Shown: positions 16,084 through 24,303, counted from the first letter of the stretch. The stretch is 32,211 nt of DNA from Coriobacteriales bacterium (GCA_030529665.1 JAUMWL010000001.1:1-32211), one strand, 5' to 3'. Made by a program: numbers and translations. The notes: generated from the sequence alone by a model not told the origin.

Positions 16084-16089
16084 TTGGCG

Positions 16090-16920
16090 CTAAATCTGCG
16101 TGAGGAGCTCCTCGATGCGCTCGTTCACAAAGACGGGGTTGTCCACGTTGGCGTTGTGGCCGGCACCGGGCACCCAGACCAACGGGATGCTATCGCCCTC
16201 GGACCACTTGCGGTTGAACGGCTTAACGTCTCCTGCGCGGTCGTGCTCCCCACATAGGAGCAGCGCGGGACAACCTATATCGTAGCTGCGGTCGGCCTCA
16301 ATGGCATCGGCAAGAATCCTGTAGCCAAAGGCGGCGAGCTCCACATACGATGTCTTGTCGTAGTCGTCCATAAACGCACGCATAAGCTCCCTGCCATGCT
16401 TGGTGGTGGACACCCCATGCGCACCCCATGGCTTGAGGAGCCAAAACGGTATGACCTCATACATGCCTTTGGTGTGCTGCAGGGCCTTAACCTCCCACGT
16501 GGGATAATACCTGCGCTTGAGCGGCGCGGAATCGATGGACACAAACCCGCACGCCTCGTGAGGAAAGAGGTCGAGGTATGCCTGTGACACGTAACCACCC
16601 ATGGACTGACCTACCAGCACGGGCCGCTTGACCCCCTCGGCCAAGAGCAGATCATGCAACATGCGCGCCATCTCGTCGAGCGTGAACTCCAGCGCAAATG
16701 GACGGGACGCACCATGCGCCGGTGGGTCCCACACAAGGCAGTTGGCCTTGCCGGAGAAATAGGCCATCTGATTGTCAAACAGGCGATGGTCGGCAGTGAG
16801 CCCAGGAAGAAACGCGAGCCATGGCGCTCCAACCCCCGCGCTGTCGTCAACCCAATACCAAATGGTTCCAAGCTTGGTCGCAAGTCGTCCCTCGCGCACC
16901 TTCTTTTTGCTCTTGTCCAT
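16090..16920 (-). CDS. Alpha/beta-fold hydrolase
   Basis: A 276-aa protein with a basic N-terminus and the alpha/beta-hydrolase triad: GQSMGG (Ser106), GEHD (Asp227) and GAGHNANVD (His255). LAFLPGLTADHRLFDNQM provides the oxyanion region. The start is the ATG at 16920, with GAGGGG upstream. It begins seven bases after the mscS stop, so the two are probably one transcript. Unlike the hydrolase at 6604-7479 it has an enlarged cap region (about 140-200). The substrate is unknown. Confidence 0.87.
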   Translation of the reverse strand: MDKSKKKVREGRLATKLGTIWYWVDDSAGVGAPWLAFLPGLTADHRLFDNQMAYFSGKANCLVWDPPAHGASRPFALEFTLDEMARMLHDLLLAEGVKRPVLVGQSMGGYVSQAYLDLFPHEACGFVSIDSAPLKRRYYPTWEVKALQHTKGMYEVIPFWLLKPWGAHGVSTTKHGRELMRAFMDDYDKTSYVELAAFGYRILADAIEADRSYDIGCPALLLCGEHDRAGDVKPFNRKWSEGDSIPLVWVPGAGHNANVDNPVFVNERIEELLTQI

Positions 16921-16927
16921 AAAAGGC

Positions 16928-17791
16928 CTACCCCTCGCGAGCCAGCGACTGGTCGTCCGAATCAAGTCCGCGCTTCCAGGAGGCATCCACCTCGTGCGTT
17001 ACGTCGGCCAAATATCCACGCTCGGAGATGGCGATCATAACCGCGTCCATGGCACGGGTGGCGTATTCGATGTCAGAGATAAACACGCGCACCGACGCGT
17101 TGGTGCCCAAGGCGCTCGAACCCAAAAAGAGCACCTGAGGCATGTGGCCGGGGGCGATCCAACCGTTCTTTGTGAGCACGTTGGCGGCCAGCGTCTCTAT
17201 GTCGGTCTTTACAAGAGCGAGGTTTACGCCCGGGGCGATGTCGCACTCAAAGATGTGGCGGCACGCCATCTTTCCCGTCATGCGCATAAAGCTGTCGCTC
17301 ATGAGCTCCGAGTTGGGAATGATGTGGGGAACGCCGTCCCGGTCGCGGATGGTGATCTGGTGCCAGTTGATGTCCATCACCTCGCCGCGGTGGTCTCCCA
17401 GCATGACCTGGTCTCCCACCGCCACAATGTTGCCGGCAACCACAAGCATGCCGGCGACCACGCTCTTTATGAGGTCCTGCAGACCAAGCGACACCACGAG
17501 CGTGGTGACCCCAAGTGCCTGTACCACGCCGCTCATCTCTACGTTAAAGAGGTTCTCGCCAAGGAAGAAGACCACCACTACGGCAATAACGGCGCGCACA
17601 AGGTTTGCTAGCAGCGAGACTGCGCCTACGTTGCGCTCCTTTAGCTGCTTATGGAGCAACCGCACCAAGAGGTGGCTCGCGAGCAATGCGAGCGCAACGG
17701 TTACGGATGCAACGAGCAGTATGGTGGGCAGTTCGCCGTGCAGCTGCTTAAGGTCCTCGATGAAGGTGATGGCTAAAGCATGGTTGCTCAT
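16928..17791 (-). CDS. MscS-family mechanosensitive channel
   Basis: A 287-aa membrane protein with three N-terminal membrane segments; the last, MSGVVQALGVTTLVVSLGLQDLIKS, is the small-residue-rich pore helix of MscS. The cytoplasmic beta domain carries VGDQVMLGDHRGEVMDINW and IPNSELMSD, the family's most conserved stretches. It opens under membrane tension to relieve osmotic stress. The start ATG at 17791 follows GGGGG. An extended -10 (TGCTACTAT, core at 17832-17837 on the minus strand) probably drives it together with the downstream hydrolase. Confidence 0.93.
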   Translation of the reverse strand: MSNHALAITFIEDLKQLHGELPTILLVASVTVALALLASHLLVRLLHKQLKERNVGAVSLLANLVRAVIAVVVVFFLGENLFNVEMSGVVQALGVTTLVVSLGLQDLIKSVVAGMLVVAGNIVAVGDQVMLGDHRGEVMDINWHQITIRDRDGVPHIIPNSELMSDSFMRMTGKMACRHIFECDIAPGVNLALVKTDIETLAANVLTKNGWIAPGHMPQVLFLGSSALGTNASVRVFISDIEYATRAMDAVMIAISERGYLADVTHEVDASWKRGLDSDDQSLAREG

Positions 17792-17831
17792 GGTGCCCCC
17801 GTCGGCCGTGCGGATGGGTTATACGGGATAC

Positions 17832-17837
17832 ATAGTA
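17832..17837 (-). promoter_or_regulatory. Extended -10 promoter of mscS
   Basis: TGCTACTAT on the minus strand, about 40 bases ahead of the mscS ATG. No clear -35. Confidence 0.4.
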
Positions 17838-17877
17838 GCAGAGTCACGAGCGCGATTCGTGTTCTGCGTGGTTGCCC

Positions 17878-17907
17878 TTGTTATGCCATGCGCACATGCG
17901 CTAAAGT
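17878..17907 (+). promoter_or_regulatory. Candidate promoter of thrH-queH-queA
   Basis: TTGTTA (17878-17883) and TAAAGT (17902-17907) with an 18-base spacer, ahead of the thrH ribosome site. Confidence 0.45.
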
Positions 17908-17941
17908 AGGGACCGCAAAACCGTCGAGGGAGGAGAAACAC

Positions 17942-18547
17942 ATGAACGTATGCTGCCTGGACATGGAGGGCGTGCTGGTGCCAGAGATCTGGATCGCGTT
18001 TTCGGAGGCGAGCGGCATTCCGGAGCTGCGGCGCACCACGCGTGACGAGCCCGATTACGACAAGCTCATGAGGTTTAGGATGGACATCCTGCGCGAGCAC
18101 GGTCTGGGCCTTCCCCAGATTCAGGAGGTCATCGCCACGATCGATCCGCTGCCTGGCGCAAAGGAGTTCTTGGACGAGCTTCGCACCATAAGCCAGGTAA
18201 TCATAATCTCCGACACCTTTGAGGAGTTTGCCAAGCCTCTTATGGCCAAGCTCGCGTGGCCCACGCTGTTTTGCAACTCGCTCGTTGTTGGCGACGACGG
18301 CATGGTGGAGGGCATACGCATGCGTTGCGCCGAGTCCAAGCTCACCACGGTGCGCGCGCTGCAGTCGGCCGGCTTTGACACCATAGCCACGGGCGACTCC
18401 TTTAACGACCTCGCCATGATACGTGCGAGCAAGGCGGGCTTCCTCTTTCGCAGCACCGACGCAATAAAGGCCGACAACCCCGACCTTCCTGCGTTCGATG
18501 AGTTCGACGATTTGCTGAGCGCCTTCAAGAAAGCACTTGCGGCATAG
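17942..18547 (+). CDS. thrH: ThrH-type phosphoserine phosphatase / homoserine phosphotransferase
   Basis: A 201-aa HAD-superfamily enzyme that closely follows the ThrH pattern: CLDMEGVLVPEIWIAF at the N-terminus (the first Asp is the nucleophile, with Glu in place of the second Asp, a ThrH hallmark), TTRDEPDYDKLM, IISDTFEEFAKPLM (motif II) and ATGDSFNDLAM (motif III). ThrH hydrolyses phosphoserine and can move the phosphate to homoserine. The start ATG at 17942 is preceded by GGGAGGAG; longer in-frame starts overlap the promoter. It is the first gene before queH and queA, four bases from queH. No serine or threonine genes are nearby. Confidence 0.88.
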   Translation: MNVCCLDMEGVLVPEIWIAFSEASGIPELRRTTRDEPDYDKLMRFRMDILREHGLGLPQIQEVIATIDPLPGAKEFLDELRTISQVIIISDTFEEFAKPLMAKLAWPTLFCNSLVVGDDGMVEGIRMRCAESKLTTVRALQSAGFDTIATGDSFNDLAMIRASKAGFLFRSTDAIKADNPDLPAFDEFDDLLSAFKKALAA

Positions 18548-18551
18548 CGTC

Positions 18552-19139
18552 ATGCCAACGCCCCTGCTGCTTCATGCGTGCTGTGGCCCTTGTTCGCTCG
18601 AGCCGCTACGGCTTCTGCGCGAGGAGGGCTTCGAGCCCACCATATGCTGGACGAACCCAAACATCCAGCCAGTTGCCGAGCACGACCTGCGCCTGCAGAC
18701 GCTTTTGCGGTGGGCTAAGGACGTTGCTCATGTGGAGGTCGTCATAGCGGCCGACGACCGCGACGCATGGGAGCGACTGGTTGCGCCTGCCGGATTCGAC
18801 CGCGAGCGTAGGTGCCGTGCATGCTATGCGCTGCGCCTGCGCGAGGCATGTCGCGCGGCGGTGGAGCGGGGCTTCACGCACATCTCCACCACGCTGGCCG
18901 TGTCACCCTACCAGCTCTTTGACGTGTGCACGGAGCAGCTTGTGGCGCTGGCTCACTCACATGGTCTCACGCCGGTGGTGAGGGACTTCAGACCGTATTA
19001 CCCAGACGCCACGAGGGAGTCGAGGGAGCTGGGGATGTATAGGCAAAACTACTGCGGCTGCAGGTTCAGCGCGGCCGAGGCATGCATCGAGCGGCACGAG
19101 GCGCGCGATGCCCGCAAGGCCGCAAAGAGAAAGGCATGA
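18552..19139 (+). CDS. queH: Epoxyqueuosine reductase QueH
   Basis: A 195-aa protein of the DUF208/QueH family, which reduces epoxyqueuosine to queuosine in tRNA and replaces the unrelated cobalamin-dependent QueG. Visible motifs are LLLHACCGPCS at the N-terminus, RCRACYALRL in the middle and MYRQNYCGC near the C-terminus, whose Cys residues bind the iron-sulfur cluster and metal. I use the ATG at 18552, four bases after the thrH stop; an upstream in-frame TTG inside thrH is less likely. It overlaps queA by four bases (ATGA), and the pathway neighbours queA and tgt confirm the role. Confidence 0.92.
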   Translation: MPTPLLLHACCGPCSLEPLRLLREEGFEPTICWTNPNIQPVAEHDLRLQTLLRWAKDVAHVEVVIAADDRDAWERLVAPAGFDRERRCRACYALRLREACRAAVERGFTHISTTLAVSPYQLFDVCTEQLVALAHSHGLTPVVRDFRPYYPDATRESRELGMYRQNYCGCRFSAAEACIERHEARDARKAAKRKA

Positions 19140-20230
19140 GCATGCGCACCGATGACTTTGACTACGACTTGCCTGACGAGCTTATTGCGCAGGCACCAAT
19201 GGAGCCGCGCGACCAGTGCAGGCTGCTCGTCCTTCACAAGGACACGGGCAAGATGGAGCACCGCACGTTTTGCGACGTGGGGGACTACCTCAACCCTGGC
19301 GACCTCCTAGTGGCAAACCGCACGCGGGTGCTGCCTGCACGGCTGGTGGGCCGCAAGCCCACGGGCGGCTTGGCCGAGACGCTGCTGCTCCGCAGGCGAG
19401 AAGACCTCGATCCTCTGGGACAGGTGTGGGAGTGCCTGGTGCATCCTGGTAAGCGTCTGCGCCAAGGCGCCGTTATCGAGTATCGCGCGGGCGGCATGCT
19501 CGCCGCGACCACGGCACCCGTCGTGTTGGTGGCAGAGGTGCTCGACTTTGTGGAGGGGAGTCGCGGTGGCAGGGTGGTGCGGTTTTCTCCGCAAGGCGAA
19601 TGGTCGCTTGACGAGGCCATCCACGAGGTGGGAAACGTCCCCCTGCCACCCTACATTACGGACTACAAGGGCGATCCCGAGAAGTACCAGACGGTGTATG
19701 CCATGAAGGAGGAGCACTCCGCCGCAGCTCCCACGGCTGGGCTGCACTTTACCCCGCAGCTCATGGCCTCGTTGCGTGCGCAAGGAATCAGATGGGCCGA
19801 GGTGGAGCTGGAGGTTGGCATAGACACGTTTCGCCTGGTTGAGGAGGACGATCCCACCAAGCACGTGATCCATACCGAGCGCTATCATGTGGGTCCGGAG
19901 GTCGTCGAGGCCGTCCAAGCAACGCATGAGGCGGGAAAGCGCGTGGTGGCCGTGGGAACCACGAGCGTACGCTCGCTCGAAAGCGCGTGGGACGACGCCG
20001 CGGGCAAGATGGTGGCACGCAAGGACGCGCAGACAAACCTCTTCCTCATGCCGGGATCTGAGTTTCACGTGGTGGACGCCATGATCACCAACTTTCATGT
20101 GCCGCGCTCCACGCTCATGATGCTCGTCTCGGCCTTTGCCACGCGAGAGCACATAATGGCCGCATACCAAGAGGCCATAGCGCGCAGATATCGCATGCTC
20201 TCCTTTGGTGACGCCATGCTCATTCTGTGA
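19136..20230 (+). CDS. queA: S-adenosylmethionine:tRNA ribosyltransferase-isomerase
   Basis: A 364-aa QueA, which transfers and isomerises the ribosyl part of S-adenosylmethionine onto preQ1 in tRNA to make epoxyqueuosine. Family motifs are DFDYDLPDELIAQAP near the start, LLVANRTRVLPARL, PTAGLHFT, VGTTSVRSLES and ITNFHVPRSTLMMLVSAF. The length is slightly above the usual 340-350. The start ATG at 19136 overlaps the queH stop (ATGA), with AGAAAGG upstream; the next ATG is two codons later. A perfect hairpin follows the stop. Confidence 0.95.
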   Translation: MSMRTDDFDYDLPDELIAQAPMEPRDQCRLLVLHKDTGKMEHRTFCDVGDYLNPGDLLVANRTRVLPARLVGRKPTGGLAETLLLRRREDLDPLGQVWECLVHPGKRLRQGAVIEYRAGGMLAATTAPVVLVAEVLDFVEGSRGGRVVRFSPQGEWSLDEAIHEVGNVPLPPYITDYKGDPEKYQTVYAMKEEHSAAAPTAGLHFTPQLMASLRAQGIRWAEVELEVGIDTFRLVEEDDPTKHVIHTERYHVGPEVVEAVQATHEAGKRVVAVGTTSVRSLESAWDDAAGKMVARKDAQTNLFLMPGSEFHVVDAMITNFHVPRSTLMMLVSAFATREHIMAAYQEAIARRYRMLSFGDAMLIL

Positions 20231-20265
20231 TGTGGAACACCGTTTCCCAGAAAGGGTGTTCCACA
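20231..20265. terminator. Hairpin between convergent queA and coiled-coil gene
   Basis: Perfect 11-base arms TGTGGAACACC (20231-20241) and its complement (20255-20265) around a 13-base loop that can pair further. No T-run on either side, so termination is inferred from position. Confidence 0.6.
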
Positions 20266-20271
20266 CCGTAG

Positions 20272-21534
20272 CTAGGCCTGTGGGGTGCGGATCACAAAGA
20301 ACCACACAAGCGCGATGATTATGGCAAGCAGCACGATGATGACGGCGATGAAGGCCAGTCGGCTGCCTCGCGTGGCCTGACGCAATTGACGCTCGGATGC
20401 CGTGAGGTTGTCAACCTCCTCCTGGGCAACTGCCAGGTCGTCCTCCTCGTAGGCTATGCGCTCCCTTAGGCCGTCGGTCGTCTCGGGGTGGGCGTGGATC
20501 TCCTCGGCCTCATCCAGCACCGCCTGGGCGCCTTGTGCGCGGGTTTGTGTGGCGTCTTTGGCCTTTTGGAGGTCCCTGATGCGTGCCTCGCATGCCTTCG
20601 CAGCGTCCTCCTGGGCCTTCTCTCTGGTTTGGGCGTCCTTATAGAGCGCGTCGTACTCGTTCTTTGCCGTGGTCGCCTTGTCCTTGGCCTCGGCCGCAAC
20701 CTTCTCGGCGGCCGAGAGCTCGCTTTGCAATGCCCAGAGGTCTTGCTGTGCCTGGTCCACGGCCTTTTGGGACTCTTGCGTTGCCAGGGCCACGTCGGCC
20801 CTGGCGGAATCCAGATGCGCCTGCTCCGAAGTCAGCTCAACCCTTACCTTTTCTGCGGCCTCATTGGAGGAGTTGCCATCGAGCGAGAGCTGGTCAAGCT
20901 CGGTCTGAACGGACCGCAGACGTTCCTGGGCGTTGTCTACCGCGCGGTTTGCCGACGAGATGCGCTGGTCGCGCCGCTTTACGGCGGCGTTGACCGAGTT
21001 TTCGGCATTGCGCACCGCGCGTCGGGCGTTTGCCAGGGCCTTTGCCGCGTCGTCGGACCTTCCGCGCGTGCTCTCCATGAGGTTGCGATACGGCCTTAGC
21101 TGCTGCTCGTGCCGCTCGCGCATGTTCTTTAGACGCGCCTGGATCTTTTGTAGCCTTGCGGTCTGCTCCTCAATGCCACTTAGCGCCTCGTCGTAACTGT
21201 TCGTCGCCTCCTGCAGTATTGCCGTCTGCGTGCGCACGATCTCGTCGTAGTTGTGCTCTATGTCCTCACGATGCTCAAGCGTCGCGCGATCCTCGGCCAG
21301 TCCCCGCTGGATCTCGCGCAGGTCGGCCAGGGCGTCGGCGCGCTGCTTTCTGGCACGGCGGACCTCCATCATAGCGGAGAAGCCGTTGGCCACCGACTTG
21401 CTGGCACCGGTCGCGGCTTGAACGGCGGAGGATCCGGCCATGGCCAACGCGGATTCTGCGGGTGCCTCGTCGTACGCCTCACCCTGTTCGTTGTATAGGT
21501 CTTCGTCGTATTGCTCGTCATCCCAGTCCTGCAA
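20272..21534 (-). CDS. Tail-anchored coiled-coil protein
   Basis: A 420-aa protein. After an acidic, Tyr-rich N-terminus (DWDDEQYDEDLYNEQGEAYDE), residues about 55-390 are almost all heptad-like Ala/Glu/Gln/Arg/Lys sequence predicted to form long coiled coils. A single membrane segment, AFIAVIIVLLAIIIALVWFFVI, ends the protein with only a few residues after it, so it is probably anchored by its tail with the coil in the cytoplasm. I start it at TTG 21534, because GGGAGG lies eight bases upstream and the candidate promoter lies between it and the longer GTG start at 21615. No family recognised; it could scaffold the cell envelope or division machinery, but that is a guess. Confidence 0.78.
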   Translation of the reverse strand: MQDWDDEQYDEDLYNEQGEAYDEAPAESALAMAGSSAVQAATGASKSVANGFSAMMEVRRARKQRADALADLREIQRGLAEDRATLEHREDIEHNYDEIVRTQTAILQEATNSYDEALSGIEEQTARLQKIQARLKNMRERHEQQLRPYRNLMESTRGRSDDAAKALANARRAVRNAENSVNAAVKRRDQRISSANRAVDNAQERLRSVQTELDQLSLDGNSSNEAAEKVRVELTSEQAHLDSARADVALATQESQKAVDQAQQDLWALQSELSAAEKVAAEAKDKATTAKNEYDALYKDAQTREKAQEDAAKACEARIRDLQKAKDATQTRAQGAQAVLDEAEEIHAHPETTDGLRERIAYEEDDLAVAQEEVDNLTASERQLRQATRGSRLAFIAVIIVLLAIIIALVWFFVIRTPQA

Positions 21535-21579
21535 GGCTCGTTCCTCCCATCGCGTGCGAGTCCATCCACGTGTCTCTAT

Positions 21580-21608
21580 GATATAGACCTTACCAAGTTT
21601 TTCCGTCA
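21580..21608 (-). promoter_or_regulatory. Candidate promoter of the coiled-coil gene
   Basis: On the minus strand, TGACGG (21603-21608) and TATATC (21580-21585) are 17 bases apart. Transcription would begin near 21573, downstream of the GTG at 21615, which favours the TTG start. Confidence 0.4.
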
Positions 21609-21763
21609 GCGGCACGAAATCATGCGTTCAACGAACAACAATCGCATCTCATCGAGTCATAGTGCACAAATCGCTTTTTCTGTGGTAGGGTGTCTAACAG
21701 TTTTGGATGGGGCACGAATAGGCGTTCCCCATTATCCGCAAGCGAGAGTTTAAGGAGCTTAAT

Positions 21764-22036
21764 ATGGTTTCCAAGCAGACAAAGATCGTCAACGCTACCG
21801 GCCTGCACGCCCGCCCTGCTTCCGTCTTCGTCACCGAGGCCAAGAAGTATGAGAGCACCGTCACCATCAAGGACGTCGACAAGGGTTCCGCTCCTGTTAA
21901 CGCCAAGTCCATCATGATGATCCTGGCTGCCGGCATGGGCTCCGGCACCACCGTTGAGATCGCGTGCGACGGCTCCGACGAGCAGACCGCCCTCGACGCC
22001 CTGATCGCCCTCGTGGACAGCGGCTTTGGCGAGTAG
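21764..22036 (+). CDS. ptsH: Phosphocarrier protein HPr
   Basis: A 90-aa HPr of the phosphoenolpyruvate sugar phosphotransferase system. GLHARPA contains the His that takes phosphate from enzyme I, and NAKSIMMIL contains the regulatory Ser used by HPr kinase in Firmicutes. TAAGGAG precedes the ATG. Codons strongly prefer C-ending forms (ACC, GCC, GTC), unlike the neighbours, a sign of high expression. Enzyme I is not in the window. A classic terminator hairpin lies 36 bases after the stop, so ptsH is probably expressed mainly alone. An alternative role in another PTS-like system cannot be excluded. Confidence 0.95.
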   Translation: MVSKQTKIVNATGLHARPASVFVTEAKKYESTVTIKDVDKGSAPVNAKSIMMILAAGMGSGTTVEIACDGSDEQTALDALIALVDSGFGE

Positions 22037-22067
22037 TCCAAAAGACGGACAAATACCAGAGTTACAC

Positions 22068-23006
22068 ATGGGAGCCCGGCATCCAAGCGGTGCCGGGCTC
22101 TTGTTCTTTGACTTGGACGACACCATCATCCAGTCGGGTTTCCACATCTCGTCGCGTGTGCTCGACGCGTTGAGTTTGGCCCATAGCGCTGGATACGTTC
22201 TTTCCATAGCCTCTGGTAGGCCGTTGTGCTCCATCAACAAGCAATTGCTCGACACGGGAGTCATGGATTACGCCGTCTGCGCCAACGGAGCGGCGGTGGT
22301 AAGGCTGAGCGACCGTAAGGACCTGCGCCGCAAAGTGATGTCTCGCGAGGACGCGCTTTGCTGCATGGACCTTCTTGCGCAATTTGATCCCGCATGGAAC
22401 GGGTTCTTTGACAACAAGGCCTTCTTTGAGTGGAAGGGCACCTCATACATGCTTACGGGCAGGGTTGGTGCCATCGCAAGGGTAAGGAGGTACGCGCCTG
22501 GCTCGCGGGGAACCCTTAGGCGTGTTGTGTGGCTGGCAAAGCGGGGAGTGCGATACGTCATGCGCATGGCGACCAACAGAAGCCACAAGCAGGTACCCAA
22601 GCTTCGGCCGCATGTTGCGCGTGCCAAACGAGGAGTCCAAAAGATCGGCTGCACCATTGCCTCGCCCGAATCGTGCCTTAAGGCGCAAAAGGTCCTTATG
22701 GACGACGGACGATTTGAGGTCGTGCGCATGGGTGCCACAGAGCTCGAGATCACGGCGCGTGGCGTGACCAAGGGAACCGGCGCTGCTTTTCTCATGGAGA
22801 CACTTGGCATCGATCCGGCACGCACGGTGGCCTTTGGGGACGGAGGCAACGACCTTCCCCTCGCCAGCGCCGTGGGCACGTTTGTGGCAATGGAGAACGC
22901 CGACAGCGAGGTTAAGGCGGCTGCCGACGAGGTCTGCCCGTCTGTTGTGGATGATGGCGTTGCGGTGTGGATACGCAAGCGCCTGCTGGGTCTTGCGGAC
23001 GAGTGA
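22068..23006 (+). CDS. Cof-type HAD-IIB phosphatase with basic insert
   Basis: A 312-aa HAD hydrolase with motif I FFDLDDT (13-19), motif II SIASGR, Lys in the TKGTG region and motif III FGDGGNDLP (256-264), which place it in the Cof/HAD-IIB group acting on sugar phosphates or similar. The cap contains an unusual stretch at 132-192 with about 19 Arg/Lys and no acidic residue. The start is uncertain: the first usable ATG, 22068, has no good ribosome site and places the ptsH terminator within codons 2-14; a TTG at 22101 would lie after the stem. tgt follows after 36 bases on the same strand. Confidence 0.82.
   Translation: MGARHPSGAGLLFFDLDDTIIQSGFHISSRVLDALSLAHSAGYVLSIASGRPLCSINKQLLDTGVMDYAVCANGAAVVRLSDRKDLRRKVMSREDALCCMDLLAQFDPAWNGFFDNKAFFEWKGTSYMLTGRVGAIARVRRYAPGSRGTLRRVVWLAKRGVRYVMRMATNRSHKQVPKLRPHVARAKRGVQKIGCTIASPESCLKAQKVLMDDGRFEVVRMGATELEITARGVTKGTGAAFLMETLGIDPARTVAFGDGGNDLPLASAVGTFVAMENADSEVKAAADEVCPSVVDDGVAVWIRKRLLGLADE
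22072..22109 (+). terminator. Rho-independent terminator after ptsH
   Basis: GAGCCCGGCA (22072-22081) pairs perfectly with TGCCGGGCTC (22091-22100) around a nine-base loop, and TTGTTCTTT follows. It is a textbook terminator for ptsH, yet it overlaps the beginning of the HAD reading frame. Confidence 0.8.
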
Positions 23007-23042
23007 TGATACCCTCTTGTGGACGCAGACGAAGGAGCACCC

Positions 23043-24170
23043 ATGTTTACCTATGACATCGTAGCCGAGGACCCAACGACTCACGCCCGTGCAGGCGTCT
23101 TTCACACGCCCCACGGCGACATACCCACGCCCATCTTTATGCCGGTGGGGACAAAGGCCACGGTTAAGGGAATACTCCCAAGTTCGCTGGAACAGATTGG
23201 CACAAAGATCCTGCTTGCCAACACCTATCACCTGTCCATGAGGCCGGGCGCCGAGCTCATTGACCGTATGGGTGGCTTGCATGAGTTCATGCGTTGGGAC
23301 GGGCCCATCCTCACTGATTCGGGCGGGTTTCAGGTCTTTAGCCTTGGAGACTACTTCAAGCTGTCGGACGACGGCGTGACCTTTCATGCGGTGGACTATG
23401 GTGGCGAGGTTGTAAGCTGGACACCAGAGGAGAACATGCGCATCGCCCAGCTTTTGGGTGCAGACATTGTGATGCAGCTCGATCAATGCCCGGGCTATCC
23501 TTCCGAGCGCTCGTTTGTGGAACGTGCGGTGGAACTGTCGAGCATGTGGGCGGAGCGTTGCTTCAAGGCTCACACGCGCGCCGACCAGGCACTCTTTGGC
23601 ATCGTTCAGGGAGGCATGCACCTGGACCTGCGCCTTCGCTCGCTCAAGCACTTGGAGTCGTGCGGCGATTTTCCGGGATACGGGATCGGTGGCTATTCTG
23701 TGGGAGAAGACCATGCCACCATGTTTGAGAGTCTGGCACCGCTTGTGGGCGAGCATATGCCAAAGGGCAAGCCTCGCTACCTCATGGGCGTGGGAAACCC
23801 CACCACGCTGGTGCGCGGCGTCGCGTGTGGCATAGACATGTTTGACTGTGTGCTTCCCACGCGAACGGCGCGCATGGGAACGGCATTCTCAAACCAGGGC
23901 CGCCTCAACCTAAAGAACGCCAAGTTTAAGGAGGACCGCCGGACCATCGACGAAGGCTGTCGCTGTCCTGCCTGCTCGGATGGGTTTACGAGGGCATACA
24001 TTCATCATCTGGTGCGCCAAAAAGAGATGACGGGGGCAATTCTGCTTTCGTTACACAACATCCACTATCTGCTGGACCTCATGCAGAGGGCCCGAGAGGC
24101 GATCATCGAGCATCGCTATGCCGACTTTGTGTCGGACTGGGAGAACAGTACCGCAGTAAACGACTTTTAG
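23043..24170 (+). CDS. tgt: tRNA-guanine transglycosylase (queuine/preQ1)
   Basis: A 375-aa enzyme that swaps guanine at tRNA position 34 for preQ1. Motifs: ILTDSGGFQVFSLGD (catalytic Asp about 92), MQLDQCPGYPSER, FGIVQGGMHLDLR, GYGIGGYSVGE, CGIDMFDCVLPTR (about 262-274, with the nucleophilic Asp), and the zinc site CRCPAC with a later His. FTYDIVAEDPTTHARAG is the usual N-terminus. The start ATG at 23043 has GAAGGAG upstream; an in-frame ATG at 23019 lacks one. It supplies the step before QueA and QueH, which lie about 3 kb upstream. Confidence 0.95.
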   Translation: MFTYDIVAEDPTTHARAGVFHTPHGDIPTPIFMPVGTKATVKGILPSSLEQIGTKILLANTYHLSMRPGAELIDRMGGLHEFMRWDGPILTDSGGFQVFSLGDYFKLSDDGVTFHAVDYGGEVVSWTPEENMRIAQLLGADIVMQLDQCPGYPSERSFVERAVELSSMWAERCFKAHTRADQALFGIVQGGMHLDLRLRSLKHLESCGDFPGYGIGGYSVGEDHATMFESLAPLVGEHMPKGKPRYLMGVGNPTTLVRGVACGIDMFDCVLPTRTARMGTAFSNQGRLNLKNAKFKEDRRTIDEGCRCPACSDGFTRAYIHHLVRQKEMTGAILLSLHNIHYLLDLMQRAREAIIEHRYADFVSDWENSTAVNDF

Positions 24171-24175
24171 CGCAT

Positions 24176-24239
24176 GGACAATGGGGACGGGGACGTTTGT
24201 CCGGCAAAGGCGGGACAAACGTCCCCGTCCCCATTGTCC
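24176..24239. terminator. GGGGACGGGGACG-type hairpin, second copy
   Basis: Perfect 27-base arms (24176-24202 and 24213-24239) around a 10-base loop. It shares the core GGGGACGGGGACGTTTGTCC with the hairpin at 9608-9667. It lies six bases past the tgt stop and ends before the secD-like gene, so it may terminate or attenuate between them. No clear T-run. Confidence 0.75.
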
Positions 24240-24303
24240 CCGGACTGTGCTAAACTGGTTTGATATTTATCAAGATTTCGAATGGCTGAAAGCGAGTCAC
24301 ATC

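Noticed and set aside
22026-22067. HAD start upstream, overlapping ptsH
   Set aside because: The extension MASSPKDGQIPELH has no family similarity and would begin inside ptsH without a ribosome site.
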